Positions 47,001 through 55,862 of a DNA stretch of 64,000 nucleotides are shown here, piece after piece; position 1 is the first letter of the stretch, and each line of letters opens with the position of its first letter. Made by a program: the position numbers and the translations under genes. Source of the stretch: Margaritifera margaritifera. Taxonomy: Eukaryota; Mollusca; Bivalvia; Unionida; Margaritiferidae. The DNA lies in contig JAQPZY010001178.1 in assembly GCA_029931535.1 (NCBI GenBank), forward strand, positions 1 through 64,000, given 5' to 3'. Below the pieces are notes generated by a model, which did no database searches, was not told the DNA's origin, and saw only the letters and a list, made by a program, of their open reading frames with translations.

Positions 47001-49741
47001 TCTTTTATGTTTGTTATGCAAAAGTTTCATGGTTAGGTTTTTTTTCTTAGTGATACCTTTGTCATAGATGTTTTGATTTTGTTATTAAGTTGTTTACCAC
47101 TTCCAGTTATGTTGTTTACTTTAAATGTTGATATCCTGTTACTGATGTTACTGTGAAAAAAAATAAAGTTTTAAAGTTTTCATGCTGTTTTTCTTGCATA
47201 TTATACACCAAGTGTAGTGTCTGTAACTGTTGTTATACCAATGAATTGAAATAATGGTTAAACAAAATCGCATGCATGTTCAAGCTAAATCTAACTTGAT
47301 CTGACTAGGGGACACCCTAGGGTATATAATGAGCTTCATTGAAATGTTCTATCAAACATTTCAATTTTTTAAGTGAGTGAGACTACTCTCAGCACCAATA
47401 CCGTGTTTTAGCCGAAGTTGAGTCCAACTGCAAACTGCACAGGCCCAGATCTGCTGTTGCATAATGTGCCAGCACATCTGGGTCTATGCAGTTTGTTAGG
47501 AGTAATCAATAGAACAAACAACACAGACCCTGATCTGTTGTTGCATTATGCGGTGGCAGATCAGGGTCTATGTTGTTTGTAGTTGGACTCAACTTATAGG
47601 TGAGTATATATAGTAGCTTTGACCATTCAGATGCCTTATGCAAGTTTTCAATTTTGGTACATCTAATGATAGTAACAATTCTTACCACCTCTAATTATTG
47701 TTTTCTAATTTATTTGATCTGAATCTTTTCCAGAATAGTCCGAGACAACATCAGCATACTCTAGGCATCATTGTATGGAGAACAAATATACCTTTTCCAA
47801 AAATGTCCTAATTAGTTTAAAATGTATCTCCTTAAGCAAAACAGAGTTAAATAATTATGTGTATTTGATGACCATTTCCATCATTGTTAAGAGTTAAAAT
47901 AGTGTGTTTTTTGCAACTTGTAAAACCAGTATTTCATTGTCAAGGAATAATTTAGGAGGAGACTGGCTAAAGGATAGTAAATAACATCACATTGATTTTA
48001 TTAGAATTTAACTTGACTAGCGATTGGTTTGACCAGGCCTTAAGAGATTTAAGATCAGTATTTAAAACATACTTGTTTTAATAAATATTTTGACAAATAT
48101 TGCCAATTAACTATCAGCAAATATAAAATGATGCCTGAAGAAAACTTGAGGTGTTCCCTCCCACATGCTGTGGTGGTCCAGTCACACCTGGTACCTGACC
48201 AGGTTTGTTATCCTTGTAACTCATCAAAGGGAAAACTTCTGGTTCATGCATTGGTTCAGGTATTAACCATGTCTCATCAGTGTGAGGTTTATATACCCAC
48301 TAGCAACAGGTGTATAGAAACCTGACACCAATGAGATGCAGAGTACATAAGTCTCACACTGACAAACTGTGGAGGATATAAACCTCACACTGACAAGACA
48401 CTGTATATAAACCTCATACCAACAAGACTTGGTAATCAAGGTAAATCAGTATTAAGTAGAAACAATTAGATGAAAGAATATCACTTCTAAGACAGCTGAA
48501 GATCATCCATAGAAGCTGTTGGGATATCAATCTTTATGTAGTATGTAGAAATGAGTTTTTATTATTATTATTATTTTCAAATACAGTGAAATACAATAAG
48601 AAGTGTAAACAGTTGGGAAAAACCAAATAGTAATAAATGGCAATCTAGAAAAATACACAGACTTTGAATCACAAGGCATCCTGTAATTTTGCTGCTTTGT
48701 AAAGCTGGTTACTTACTGTATGTTACTACCACAAGAAATTTGATTTTGCTTATTTCATCAATTGATGTTAATTCCTTATTCATTTGTATATTTCAGAGAC
48801 TTATGATGGACATGATATGGTTATACATGTTCCGGGGAGGAATTTATTGGTCAATAAGAGTAGGAATATTTGTTTGCTCATTTTTGTAAGTGATTGACAC
48901 TTTTCTTTTGTTTAGTTGATATACATGTATTACTCTTGTCTTTGGTTCAGAATATGTCACAGAAGGCAAGATACTGCTGTCAGAATGCTTGTCTGTCTGT
49001 CAGTTGACAACTAGTTCAAATATTTGTAAATGGCTGTATTTCCCAGTTGTAGTGATGGATCTTTGAAAGATATTTGCAAATAGTTTTAAAGGACCACTGA
49101 CAATATCAAATGATATGTTCCCTCAAATGGGTAAAAGGTTATAAAGCTGTAACTGGCAAAGTGGGCAAGATCCATCACAAAAAAGGCAGAAATTTATAAA
49201 ATGTTACTGTGAATATCTACGAGGTAATAAATGTACTTGCCATGCGGCCTTTTGTAACTAGTCTGCAAAGAAATAGAACTGTTTGGCTGCTTATTGAAGG
49301 TGGATGTTTGAGGCACAAAAGAATAAAAAATCTTGAAAGTCATTGAAACAGGGATAGTTTAAAAGTATATAATCCTTTCATTTGTCAATAATATATCTGT
49401 TTTCTTTGTTTTTGTTTTGTTTAGACAACATAGGTCTTTATAGGTTAAGGCTAAAGAAGTGAAAGCACAAAATTCAGAATTAACAGTTGATTGTTAACAT
49501 TTATAATTAATATAAACAACCAAAGTGAAACTTGAAAATATTTGTAGTGCTGTTTGCCCAAACCTTTTGTTTTAGTTTTCAGTTGATTCAAGTTAATTAG
49601 GGCATTAACAAGAGCGTGTTCATTTCCTATTAATGTAACATGTCTGTGAGACTGGTTTTTTTCTTTATTTCAGACTGGTATCACAGTCTATTGCCATGTA
49701 CAGAAACAAGTCCAGTCTACTGGAATATATCATAGCTGGAG
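31602..49741 (+). CDS. TIMMDC1: TIMMDC1, four coding exons, 3' end not found
   Basis: TIMMDC1 is a multipass inner mitochondrial membrane protein of the Tim17/22/23 fold that helps assemble the membrane arm of respiratory complex I. Exons: 31602-32026, 37489-37654, 48797-48885 and 49674-49741, about 249 codons. Phases match at every join (aa|t, 0, tt|a) and each intron has GT-AG ends. Similarity to vertebrate TIMMDC1 is clear in order: a 'LPRVYASE' block, DRLKEMFSKK, then a membrane segment TYKTAAFTFLVMATLSGIRG, then RGGIYWSIRVGIFVCSF and MYRNKSSLLEYIIAGG. An in-frame TAA at 31581 places the start in the first coding exon. The glycine-rich last membrane segments and hydrophilic tail expected after IIAGG were not seen before the next gene at 53.76 kb. 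The introns hold SINEs, a Tigger element and a 5.6-kb transposon. Confidence 0.85.
32027..33284. other. TIMMDC1 intron 1, first part, no gene seen
   Basis: AT-rich intronic sequence. Short open frames on the minus strand have no support. Confidence 0.4.
33285..33535 (+). repeat. tRNA-derived SINE with lophotrochozoan-type body
   Basis: The head resembles tRNA-Leu/Ser: A box 'ggccgagtggtctaagg' (33296-33312) and B box 'ggttcgagtct' (33357-33367). The body has 'gggtcggtggttcttcc' and 'ttctccacc', and the tail ends 'aaatggcgttaaacccg' with an AAACC-rich end, a layout I associate with SINEs of molluscs and relatives. It lies in TIMMDC1 intron 1. Confidence 0.85.
33536..37488. other. TIMMDC1 intron 1, remainder, no gene seen
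   Basis: The sequence near 33906-34000 begins 'ccgtatatactcatgtacaagtc', like the end of the two-hairpin MITE family, and may be one end of a related element. A degenerate 'ctatatttat' run lies at 34181-34250 and a short TA run at 34531-34546. Otherwise unremarkable. Confidence 0.4.
37489..37654 (+). CDS. TIMMDC1: TIMMDC1 second coding exon
   Basis: The acceptor tctttcag ends at 37488 and the donor GTAAGT starts at 37655. It encodes the first conserved membrane segment and the polar stretch DFMDRNKASQFRSKIHAN that aligns with the human loop after it. Confidence 0.88.
37735..38220 (+). repeat. Degenerate tandem repeat, unit about 150-170 bp (left half)
   Basis: Units share 'ctgatc(c)agttttga', 'aaacttggaatatatgctta', 'tgagtttgataa(t)gag', 'atattaatgaggtgatcttg' and 'ctgattggctgagcttgttacc'. 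The array is split by the Tigger element and resumes at 39713. Confidence 0.85.
38221..39712 (+). mobile_element. Tigger-type element, 1492 bp, inserted in the tandem repeat
   Basis: The ends are CAGAGGAGCCTCGTTAATCC and an inverse ending GAGGCTCCTCTG, flanked by TA at 38219-38220 and 39713-39714. The same satellite-like repeat lies on both sides, so it inserted into an existing array. It carries the N-terminal part of a transposase only. Confidence 0.9.
38998..39490 (+). pseudogene. Tigger/CENP-B-type transposase N-terminal fragment
   Basis: The frame reads KRRRVEISASIKKKICQHKE, then MSTIADFMKNKDK and a stop. Then FMWFSDMSAHHIAINNEMLI, another stop, and GWLQCFKNRQSIKQKLYEGE. This is the tandem helix-turn-helix and HTH_CENPB domain of Tigger transposases. 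The DDE domain is absent. Confidence 0.88.
39713..40085 (+). repeat. Degenerate tandem repeat, right half
   Basis: Continuation of the 37735-38220 array after the Tigger insertion, with 'tatctgattggctgaacttgttaccactc' and 'tgcatctgattggctgagctta'. Confidence 0.85.
40166..40495. mobile_element. hAT-type MITE, about 330 bp
   Basis: The ends are CAGGGGTGCCAACC and GTTGCCGACCCCTG, inverted copies with one mismatch. The expected 8-bp flanks (CTGTAAAG and TTCTAAAA) agree at only five positions, so the duplication is decayed. The internal word 'tatggctc' and its inverse relation near the ends are typical of this MITE type. Confidence 0.8.
40685..40885 (-). repeat. tRNA-derived SINE, minus strand
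   Basis: On the minus strand the head reads 'ggagttgtagtggctcagtgg' then 'ttagcatgcc' (A box about 40857-40872) and 'aagttgaaacc' (B box 40816-40826). The tail is an AAACC-rich run (seen as 'ggtttggttttgg' at 40686). Confidence 0.8.
40886..41820. other. TIMMDC1 intron 2, no gene seen
   Basis: The segment 41280-41475 holds two diverged copies of a short unit ('ttcagctgaaaatgttgg...attatggtcagc(t/a)atgttaaagttttgtg'). Nothing else. Confidence 0.45.
41821..41841. repeat. Two-hairpin MITE copy 3, left arm
   Basis: The left end after TA (41819-41820) reads CTTTATATACTCACTTGTAAG. It continues at 47415 on the far side of the 5.6-kb transposon. Confidence 0.82.
41842..41867 (+). repeat. Transposon left terminal inverted repeat
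   Basis: 26 bases, starting CGGCTAAAACACGG and ending TTGGTGCTGA, identical to the right terminus in inverse. Confidence 0.95.
42433..43339. promoter_or_regulatory. Left cluster of four 14-bp subterminal motifs
   Basis: GTAGTGTCTGTAAC or its complement occurs exactly at 42433-42446 (+), 42598-42611 (-), 42981-42994 (+) and 43326-43339 (-). Two lie before the first exon and two inside the intron of the transposase gene. Repeated oriented motifs close to termini are the usual transposase binding sites in many DNA transposons. That role is inferred here. Confidence 0.85.
42903..46485 (+). CDS. Transposase-like protein, two exons, one frameshift
   Basis: Exon 1 is 42903-42942 (ATG, MGRRQKQTSGNNS) with donor GTAAGT. 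The intron is 42943-43602, with acceptor ttgcttttag. Exon 2 runs in one frame to a stop at 45207-45209 and then in the +1 frame, open from 45172, to TGA 46483-46485. Together they give about 970 residues. The first 150 residues are Lys/Arg-rich helical repeats (RxxAWRxKxRxN, KKREEMKRYRQKKKEK). Cys clusters follow: CLCQKCC (about 44730) and CLRRECKQCGVKC (about 44890). Then come candidate catalytic Asp residues in MDFSENY (45202-45204), WTDGCAAQYK (45463-45465) and HGKSVCDGLG (45577-45579). A lysine-rich linker and a C-terminal domain follow (GEFVAVGLK to YVWPEKDD). I recognise the pattern from unannotated animal proteins but cannot name the superfamily. The frameshift near 45.17-45.21 kb makes this copy probably inactive. 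Confidence 0.82.
45169..45210 (+). other. Frameshift junction in the transposase gene
   Basis: The upstream frame ends CTT TAG at 45204-45209. The downstream frame opens after TAA at 45169-45171. The conserved MDFSENY block is in the downstream frame, so the break must lie between 45172 and about 45195. A one-base indel is the simplest explanation. Confidence 0.8.
46510..47227 (+). promoter_or_regulatory. Right cluster of three 14-bp subterminal motifs
   Basis: GTAGTGTCTGTAAC occurs at 46510-46523, 46859-46872 and 47214-47227, all on the + strand, with the first two in the presumed 3' untranslated region. Confidence 0.85.
47162..47167 (+). terminator. Probable poly(A) signal of the transposase gene
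   Basis: AATAAA about 680 bases after the stop codon and 220 before the terminal repeat. Confidence 0.55.
47389..47414 (-). repeat. Transposon right terminal inverted repeat
   Basis: Exact inverse of 41842-41867, followed by the AAG target duplication at 47415-47417. Confidence 0.95.
47415..47613. repeat. Two-hairpin MITE copy 3, main part
   Basis: Reads AAGTTGAGTCCAACTGCAAAC, then a hairpin of CCCAGATCTGCTG with CAGCACATCTGGG, 'gtttgttaggagtaatca', a hairpin of AGACCCTGATCTG with CAGATCAGGGTCT, then GTAGTTGGACTCAACTT. It ends GAGTATATATAG before TA (47614-47615). Confidence 0.88.
47616..48796. other. TIMMDC1 intron 2 end, no gene seen
   Basis: 48280-48430 contains a few diverged copies of 'tataaacctcacactgacaag'. 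An ATT run lies at 48558-48575. No coding evidence. Confidence 0.4.
48797..48885 (+). CDS. TIMMDC1: TIMMDC1 third coding exon
   Basis: The acceptor gtatatttcag ends at 48796 and the donor GTAAGT starts at 48886. It encodes RGGIYWSIRVGIFVCSF, aligning with the arginine-flanked membrane helix RYGWRWGWRTAVFVTIF of the human protein. Confidence 0.86.
49674..49741 (+). CDS. TIMMDC1: TIMMDC1 fourth coding exon
   Basis: The acceptor tttatttcag ends at 49673 and the donor GTAAGA starts at 49742. It encodes SIAMYRNKSSLLEYIIAGG, matching NVYRNKDALSHFVIAGA of the human protein. It ends in phase 1, so the gene must continue. Confidence 0.88.
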
Positions 49742-51769
49742 GTAAGATGTATGAAAATCTGTTTAACTGCATTGGTTTTTATTTTCGTTGTATACAGGAT
49801 CACTCAACTGTGAATCAGACATTTCTAAACAGAACAACATTTTTGCTAATTTTGTTGAAGACTAATGCATGTCAAACCTTTCGAAATCAAAATTCGTGAG
49901 ACCAAATAAAAATTTCAGTTTTTAGGGTTTCAGTTAACTTATGTTCATTATTTTCATCTAAGAGTGAGATGTGATCACATGCTTATAAATTTGTGTTGCT
50001 GACAAAACATCTATAGCCAGTCAATATGCAAAATAGATATCTGTGATAATTAGGATATCATTACATCTGTATATGTTTCTTTGTCAGATTTTATTATTCC
50101 CCTGTCTCTGTGGAAGTGGGGGTATATGGGCACATAAGCACAACACAAACAACTAGACTGTAATGTTAATGTTTGGCCAAATTAAATACTTTTATGGTAA
50201 AGCAGGCAAAATATCCTTACATCATATGTACGATCTATTGCAAAGGGAAACTTTTAAAACAATAAAAATGATATGCTGCATGGCTTGTTTTTACAAACAA
50301 CTCCCTTGTAGGTGTCCACTATATAAATTTGACCAGGTGAGATCTCTCCTTTTTACATACAGTAGTACCTGTACAGTAACCGTGATACAATGAAAATGGT
50401 TTTAGGTTTAAGGCTACTATTGCATACAGTTTTGATATATCAAAAACTTCCAGTAATTATTTTCATCCAATCGGCAATCTTCATTTGTTTAAATATGGTA
50501 TTTAGTATACCTCCACACATAGGCTGGTTCAGTAGATCATAAAATATTTAGCTGCATGTGACCTAAAATCAGGTTTTACTTTAATTATAATTATTCACAG
50601 TCATCAACATTTTTCATTGAAACCCTCTACAAAAACAGTCCACTGTCATGATAAACTGCTAACAAAATTTCCACAAAAGAATAACATCTTCCCCCTGAAA
50701 CCTTTTGATATATACAAAAAAAAGTTGTTTATTTCCAATATGAATGCTAAGTGTATACCCTAAGCTAAATGAATTATGAAGCACATTGCAACATTACTCT
50801 GACAAAGGGAGGTAATCTGGGATCATTACGTAGGTTTCTAGTTGCAACATATTCAAAAGTTTAGCATTTTTCAAAAAATTACTAAATGTCATTGAATGTG
50901 CTTATAAAAAATCTGTAATGTTTACCTTTATTCCTTTAGAAGGGCATGTCTTGCAAATGTTCATATGAAAGGTTTGTATGTACAGTGATTGCCATAGATT
51001 AGGGAAGTAAATTTTGGAACTCACAGCTTCTTCTTCACAGACTTCAGTTTTCACCACCCTTGAGAGAGCGAGCAGTCTCTTTCAGCACTAATGAAAACCT
51101 TAGTTTAAAATTTTATCAGTTCAAAGGAAGATGTTTTGTTGACCACTAGAGTAATTGTTCCCAAGGTGGAGAGAGGTCTACCTGTAATAAAATCATACAA
51201 ACATTTGAGCAAATGGATGAAAATGATGGAAAAATCTGAACAAAATTATCATAAATTAATTGCCAAGTTACAGAAGCAAGATATCATGTAACTTTGTTTA
51301 GTTTTGTTTAGGTAGATCTACCTAGTTGGACAAAATAGTGAAAAATGCAATATTTTTAGACAAACATTAGTATAAAACCTCTACATCTTTATTTGCTAAT
51401 TGTTCATAATTGCAATCATCTAGTTCCACTTTGAAAGCCAAGAATTGTTAATCATACATTTATGTGCTCAAATTTACAACAGATTTTTGGGGACATGTGT
51501 TATTAATAGCGCTGCTGAGAAAATGCATTGCACTGCATTTTATTGAGTTAGTCCAGGATACCTGTGTTTAAAATCCAGCATAATTAAACATTGGTACTGT
51601 AAGTAAAAAAGTCAGAAACTTACACAATGGACAACTTATTCCTAAAATTTCAAGAAATTCACTAACTCACTGATAAAATGAGTGAGAAAGGGGTTGTGCA
51701 TGTATTATCTGGTCCTTTTTTACTGGGTGTATTTAATGCTATAAAGCACAAACATATAATTCAGATTCC
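49742..51769. other. Region after TIMMDC1 exon 4, no exon recognised
   Basis: Searched by eye for the glycine-rich last TIMMDC1 segments without success. A dispersed repeat starting 'gtaatgttaatgtttggcc' lies at about 50157-50300 and recurs at about 51777-51945. Confidence 0.4.
50157..50300 (+). repeat. Dispersed repeat pair, first copy
   Basis: Shares 'tgtaatgttaatgtttggcc', 'catcatatg', 'ggaaacttttaaaa' and 'gaaaatgat/aaaaatgat' in the same order with 51777-51945. Confidence 0.7.
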
Positions 51770-51776
51770 ATAGACT

Positions 51777-51945
51777 GTAATGTTAATGTTTGGCCAAATT
51801 ACCATACTTTCTTGGTGAGACTGGCAAAGAATGCTGACATCATATGCAAAATCTATCCAAGAGGAAACTTTTAAAATGATGAAAATGATTTACATAGACT
51901 TGTTTTCCGGTAATTATTTTCAGACAATCTGTGACCTTCATTCTT
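51777..51945 (+). repeat. Dispersed repeat pair, second copy
   Basis: Same order of blocks as 50157-50300, moderately diverged. It runs into the degenerate tandem array that follows. Confidence 0.7.
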
Positions 51946-52079
51946 TTCAATATAATATACAACAAAATATAGGCCGGTTTCATGGCTCAAATAATAATTA
52001 GTTCCCTGTTATCATATAATACTCTTAGGTATATCCAGCCAGCCAGCCAGCACACTGTGTTGTTAGTACTGCTAATCCA

Positions 52080-53200
52080 GCAGTTTTTGATGCCATGAAA
52101 CACTTGTTAAATATTATGGTCATCACCTGAAGATGTGCATATATACAAATCACTTGGTCTGTAAAACTGCACAACAGACTTTTACCAATATTTACAGAGA
52201 GCATCCTGGCATAAAGGGTTGTGATATTGGTACAGATGATGCCCAATCCACCAGAATTTGACCACCTTTGACATGAAGCATTCTGGCATATTGGACAATG
52301 ATGCTGATGTGCCTGCAGATATAGCTGAAGATACAAAAACTTAAGAAGCCTTGAAACATTTGTTTTCATAACATATGCAATCAACAGCATTGAAAGAAAT
52401 TTCAACAGAAAGTATCCTACTGATCCACATTTCTTGACCAACTGCTCTTGCATTTGGCTATTAGCTAGATGTCAGCCAGGTGAGCCATCTCAAGCCCACT
52501 TGGGCCTCTTGTTAATGTTTTGCCATGAAATTTGGTAAATATCATGGTTATCACCTGTAGATGGGCATATTGACAAATCACTTTGGTCCTGCAATTATTG
52601 TTAGAGTTATTGCCCATTTGTTCTTGTAGCTGAATACAGTGTTTGACACAATCTCATTAATGCATCTCTTCTCCATTTTTAATGGATTGCCGAAAAATTT
52701 GGTAAATATTAGGATCATAAGTAGAAGATGTGCATATCAACAAATCAATTTTGATAGGAGTTACTGCTTTTTTGACTTGCAACTGAATGCAGTGTACGAA
52801 TCTTCTGAACACAGCTAGTCTTGGATTTCACTGGATCACCATTGATTATCATCATCTGAAGATGAGCATATCAACAAATCACTTTGTTCCTGTGATTTTT
52901 GTTATAATTATTGCTTTTTTTCACATGGAGCCTTAATTTGTGTATGTCAGAAACTTTTGAACACAACTAGTGTCAAAGTTTCAGTGAATCACCATGAAAC
53001 TTTATATGGTCATCGACTGGAGATATGCTTATCTGCAAATCACTTTACTCCCACAATTTTTGTTTGAGTTATTGCCATTTATATCTCGCATCTGAATGCA
53101 GTGTTAGACAGAGTCTTGTGAAGGCAGCTTGTCTTACAGTTTTTTATAGATTGCTGTGAAACTTGGTAGATATTATGGTCATCATTTAAAGATGCACATT
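52080..53200. repeat. Degenerate tandem repeat, unit about 170-180 bp
   Basis: Five to six old units share 'gccatgaaa(c/t)(a/t)tttggtaaatat', 'atggtcatcacctgaagatg', 'catatcaacaaatcactttg', 'gttagagttattgcc' and 'tgaatgcagtgt'. The open frame on the minus strand (52025-52453) is a by-product. Confidence 0.72.
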
Positions 53201-53758
53201 GTACTGATATAGATCTAGGTATAGACGCTATTTCGGTGTTTATTAATGAAAGTGTGTCTACCTAATCATTAGGTGACCATTCAACATACCACATTGCCGC
53301 TTTTTTCTCAATATTTTGAAGTTCCATTTTAATTTTATCTTACTCAAACTTTTATAAAATAATTGTTATGTCTACTCATTGCTTGTTTTCTTCTCGCATT
53401 TTTCACACATTCATTCGCAAAAAGGAACTTTATTTATCACAGCAAAATGCGACCAAATGGCACTTAGTGATGTAACAGCCTGATTTCAGAATGTCCCTGG
53501 GTTGATAATCAGCAATACATTTGAGAATATGATTTTTTTATATCAATGAAATTGGTGGACTGATTTGGAATCTTACAATTTTTATTATCGTATATTGTGT
53601 TTTGACGTGATGTAACAATATTATCTTTTGGTTTCCTTCAAATGCAATAATACGCAGGATTATGCATGGTCTCTTTAAACATTGTAAAATGCTCATAACT
53701 ATTTAAATTTACTATATTGCCTGTATAATGATGTATGTTTCTTTATTTGTATAGGAAG
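53201..53758. other. Upstream region of secreted gene 1
   Basis: No coding evidence. The bases just before the ATG (tttctttatttgtatag, ending 53754) look like a splice acceptor, so an untranslated exon may lie in this stretch. Confidence 0.35.
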
Positions 53759-54558
53759 ATGAGGTGGACACTCTTGAGTCTCGCTTTGCTTGCTTTGTTA
53801 CAAGAAGTAAATATGCAGATAGGTAATGAAATTTACTACGTTAGAAAATACAAAAGTAGTAGTAGTGGCAGTAGTAGTATCATTATCAACATTGGGGCGC
53901 TGATGCATGTATGAACAGAATAGAAGTTTGTGTTATGGAAATGTGTTATAATTTTATTGTATTTAAAGATATTTTCTTTTTCATGTGCATTTGAATACAA
54001 ACCTGAAAACACCCGTAGAAACATACCTCAGTTATTAATATCATTTTCACTTTTCCCTCATTTGTCCCACCAGTGACCATTGGACCAGTGAAAAGCAAGG
54101 ACATCCTGTTGAAGAATGACGTAGGAGGGATGGGAACTGACTTCATGACTCTGGATGATTTCTTTGTCGACCTGAGACCACCAAATGACATGGTGCTCAG
54201 AGGTTCCTGGTGGAATCAATGGGATCAAAGGGATGCGACAGATCTAGGTCAAGGGTTTCATCCTGGACATCATAACTGGGGCTACACATCAGAGAACAAA
54301 GAAGTAGATCGGTGGTGGCTAAACCAAAAGGATGTTCGGAGGGAACGAATAATAGACCTTGAAAAGCGTAGGAATAATAGAGAAAGCACTACTATGTCCA
54401 AAAGGAAGGAAACTAAGAAGGTCGCGATAACCCAAATAATTGAGAATAGCACCAAAGGAAAGAAATTTCAGAACAACATCAACCTTAAACAGGACAAGCG
54501 AAATATCACACTTAAAGCAACTGCAGTTGGACTATTGGGTGCCATGATTTTCGGTTGA
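53759..54558 (+). CDS. Small secreted protein 1, two exons, unknown family
   Basis: Exon 1 (53759-53822) encodes a signal peptide (MRWTLLSLALLALL core) and ends with donor GTAATG. Exon 2 (54074-54558) follows acceptor gtcccaccag. The join is in phase 1 and gives 182 residues ending at TGA 54556-54558. The mature part has no cysteine. It is Trp/Asp/Asn-rich in the middle (GSWWNQWDQRD, GFHPGHHNWGY, DRWWLNQ), then strongly basic and helical (RRERIIDLEKRRNNRE). It ends in a short hydrophobic tail, KATAVGLLGAMIFG, which might be a membrane or lipid-anchor signal. I do not recognise the family. The architecture recalls extracellular matrix or effector proteins, which is inference only. Its structure parallels that of the gene at 59768. 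Confidence 0.72.
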
Positions 54559-55381
54559 CCTGTTGATGTGGTTTACAAAACCATTACAAAACCGTTTTAT
54601 AAGAACTTTATCGTTTGTTACATATTATCGACCTTGTACAAATTTGTGTTGTCATCTTCGCTAAGAATGCCATGAAACTATGTTGTACTTAAATGTATTT
54701 CCAGGTGGTATATGATTAATTTTTGTCTTCATGAAAAGATAATGAGAAAGAATTGTATTATGACAATAGCAAGAATACAATAGATCCGATCATATGAGAC
54801 AATTGGCTGTGCCACTGCACTCTAAATTGAAAACAGGTAATGTATGTAATCGTTAATTTGAAAAAATTGTGTATACAGATATTAATCAAGATTTAATCAA
54901 CTACAATACTAGATGTTAATACTTATTCTGAAACGCATTCTACTTGCACGGAAGACATATCTGATGATAATTAGTTAACCACTGACTCATAGTAATAAAC
55001 TTGTTTATGAGAATGTATCTACTTTTTAGTTGTTTCAGATCTATGTCAAAACCTATATCAGATCGACCTACTTATTTTGGTTACAGCAAATCTAATAAAT
55101 AAGAAGCTGATCAAGTTTGGAAGTTAATGAAAATGTATGATCCAATCATTAGGAACAGTAGCGCTAAAATACAACTCCTAAACACAAATCACTAAAACCC
55201 AATCGCACTCGAGAGGTGAAATCGTAGTGCAATGAAACTAACAAGAGGTGGTGAAAGTCCAAAAACCACTGGCATTACTTTAAACCGAAAGTTGTTTTTC
55301 ATCTGATATGTATTTAATTGTTCAAAATCTACCAAACCTTTGCCCTTCCAACCATCTGATATTAAAATCACCTTCTATTAG

Positions 55382-55384
<3 letters not shown>
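54559..55384. other. 3' flank of secreted gene 1
   Basis: Presumed untranslated region up to about 55020, then unique sequence to the microsatellite. Confidence 0.4.
54994..54999 (+). terminator. Possible poly(A) signal of secreted gene 1
   Basis: AATAAA about 435 bases after the stop codon. It is the first canonical hexamer I see. Confidence 0.45.

Positions 55385-55446
<62 letters not shown>
55385..55446. repeat. (AT)n microsatellite
   Basis: About 62 bases of AT. Confidence 0.97.
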
Positions 55447-55447
<1 letters not shown>

Positions 55448-55862
55448 GTAAATATATTCTTTTTAGGTACAAAAATGGCAATTTAGATGCAAGTCATTCA
55501 AATTATGCATTAAAAAGTCAGAAATATTCTTGAACTTTATTAGCAAATTAATCTGCACATTGTCTTATGGATTTTTTAAAGTATTGTTTCTTGTTAGGAT
55601 TAGACCAGAACAAGGTATTATCTGTTCAATAACCGCACTTATCTGCTTTCCGTTTACTACTACATGTTTAAAATATAATACAGAGAAAATTATATCTTCA
55701 GGGAAATGTATGACCAATTCATTTACTCCCATTTATGGGTTAATAATTATGAAATAAGAAATTCTTAATCAGATATGTTGTGATGTACATGTCTGGTGGA
55801 ATTCTAATTTTACGTGGCAAAGACGGAATAAAATTTTCATGACAGTAAAAGGTATATTTATA
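55447..55862. other. Spacer, no gene seen
   Basis: One 75-codon open frame (55530-55757) without supporting features. Confidence 0.35.

Larger units (their letters stand above)
41842..47414 (+). mobile_element. 5573-bp DNA transposon with 3-bp target duplication
   Basis: The 26-bp terminal inverted repeats are perfect (41842-41867 and 47389-47414, starting CGGCTAAAACACGG). They are flanked by AAG at 41839-41841 and 47415-47417. Deleting the element and one AAG gives CACTTGTAAGTTGAGTCC, which matches the opposite arm of the interrupted MITE (CACCTATAAGTTGAGTCC), so the duplication is independently confirmed. It encodes one spliced transposase-like gene in the same direction as TIMMDC1. It has seven copies of GTAGTGTCTGTAAC in its subterminal regions and a second inverted word, GTAGTCTCACTC (42052-42063 and inverted at 47375-47386). 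A 3-bp duplication is reported for superfamilies such as Zator and some Academ. I cannot assign this element to one of them. Confidence 0.92.

Noticed and set aside
52025..52453. 142-codon minus-strand frame
   Set aside because: Lies in a degenerate tandem array. No start context, domain or splice support.
53755..53822. Continuation exon of TIMMDC1
   Set aside because: The phase after exon 4 leads to an immediate stop here, and the peptide in the other frame is a signal peptide.
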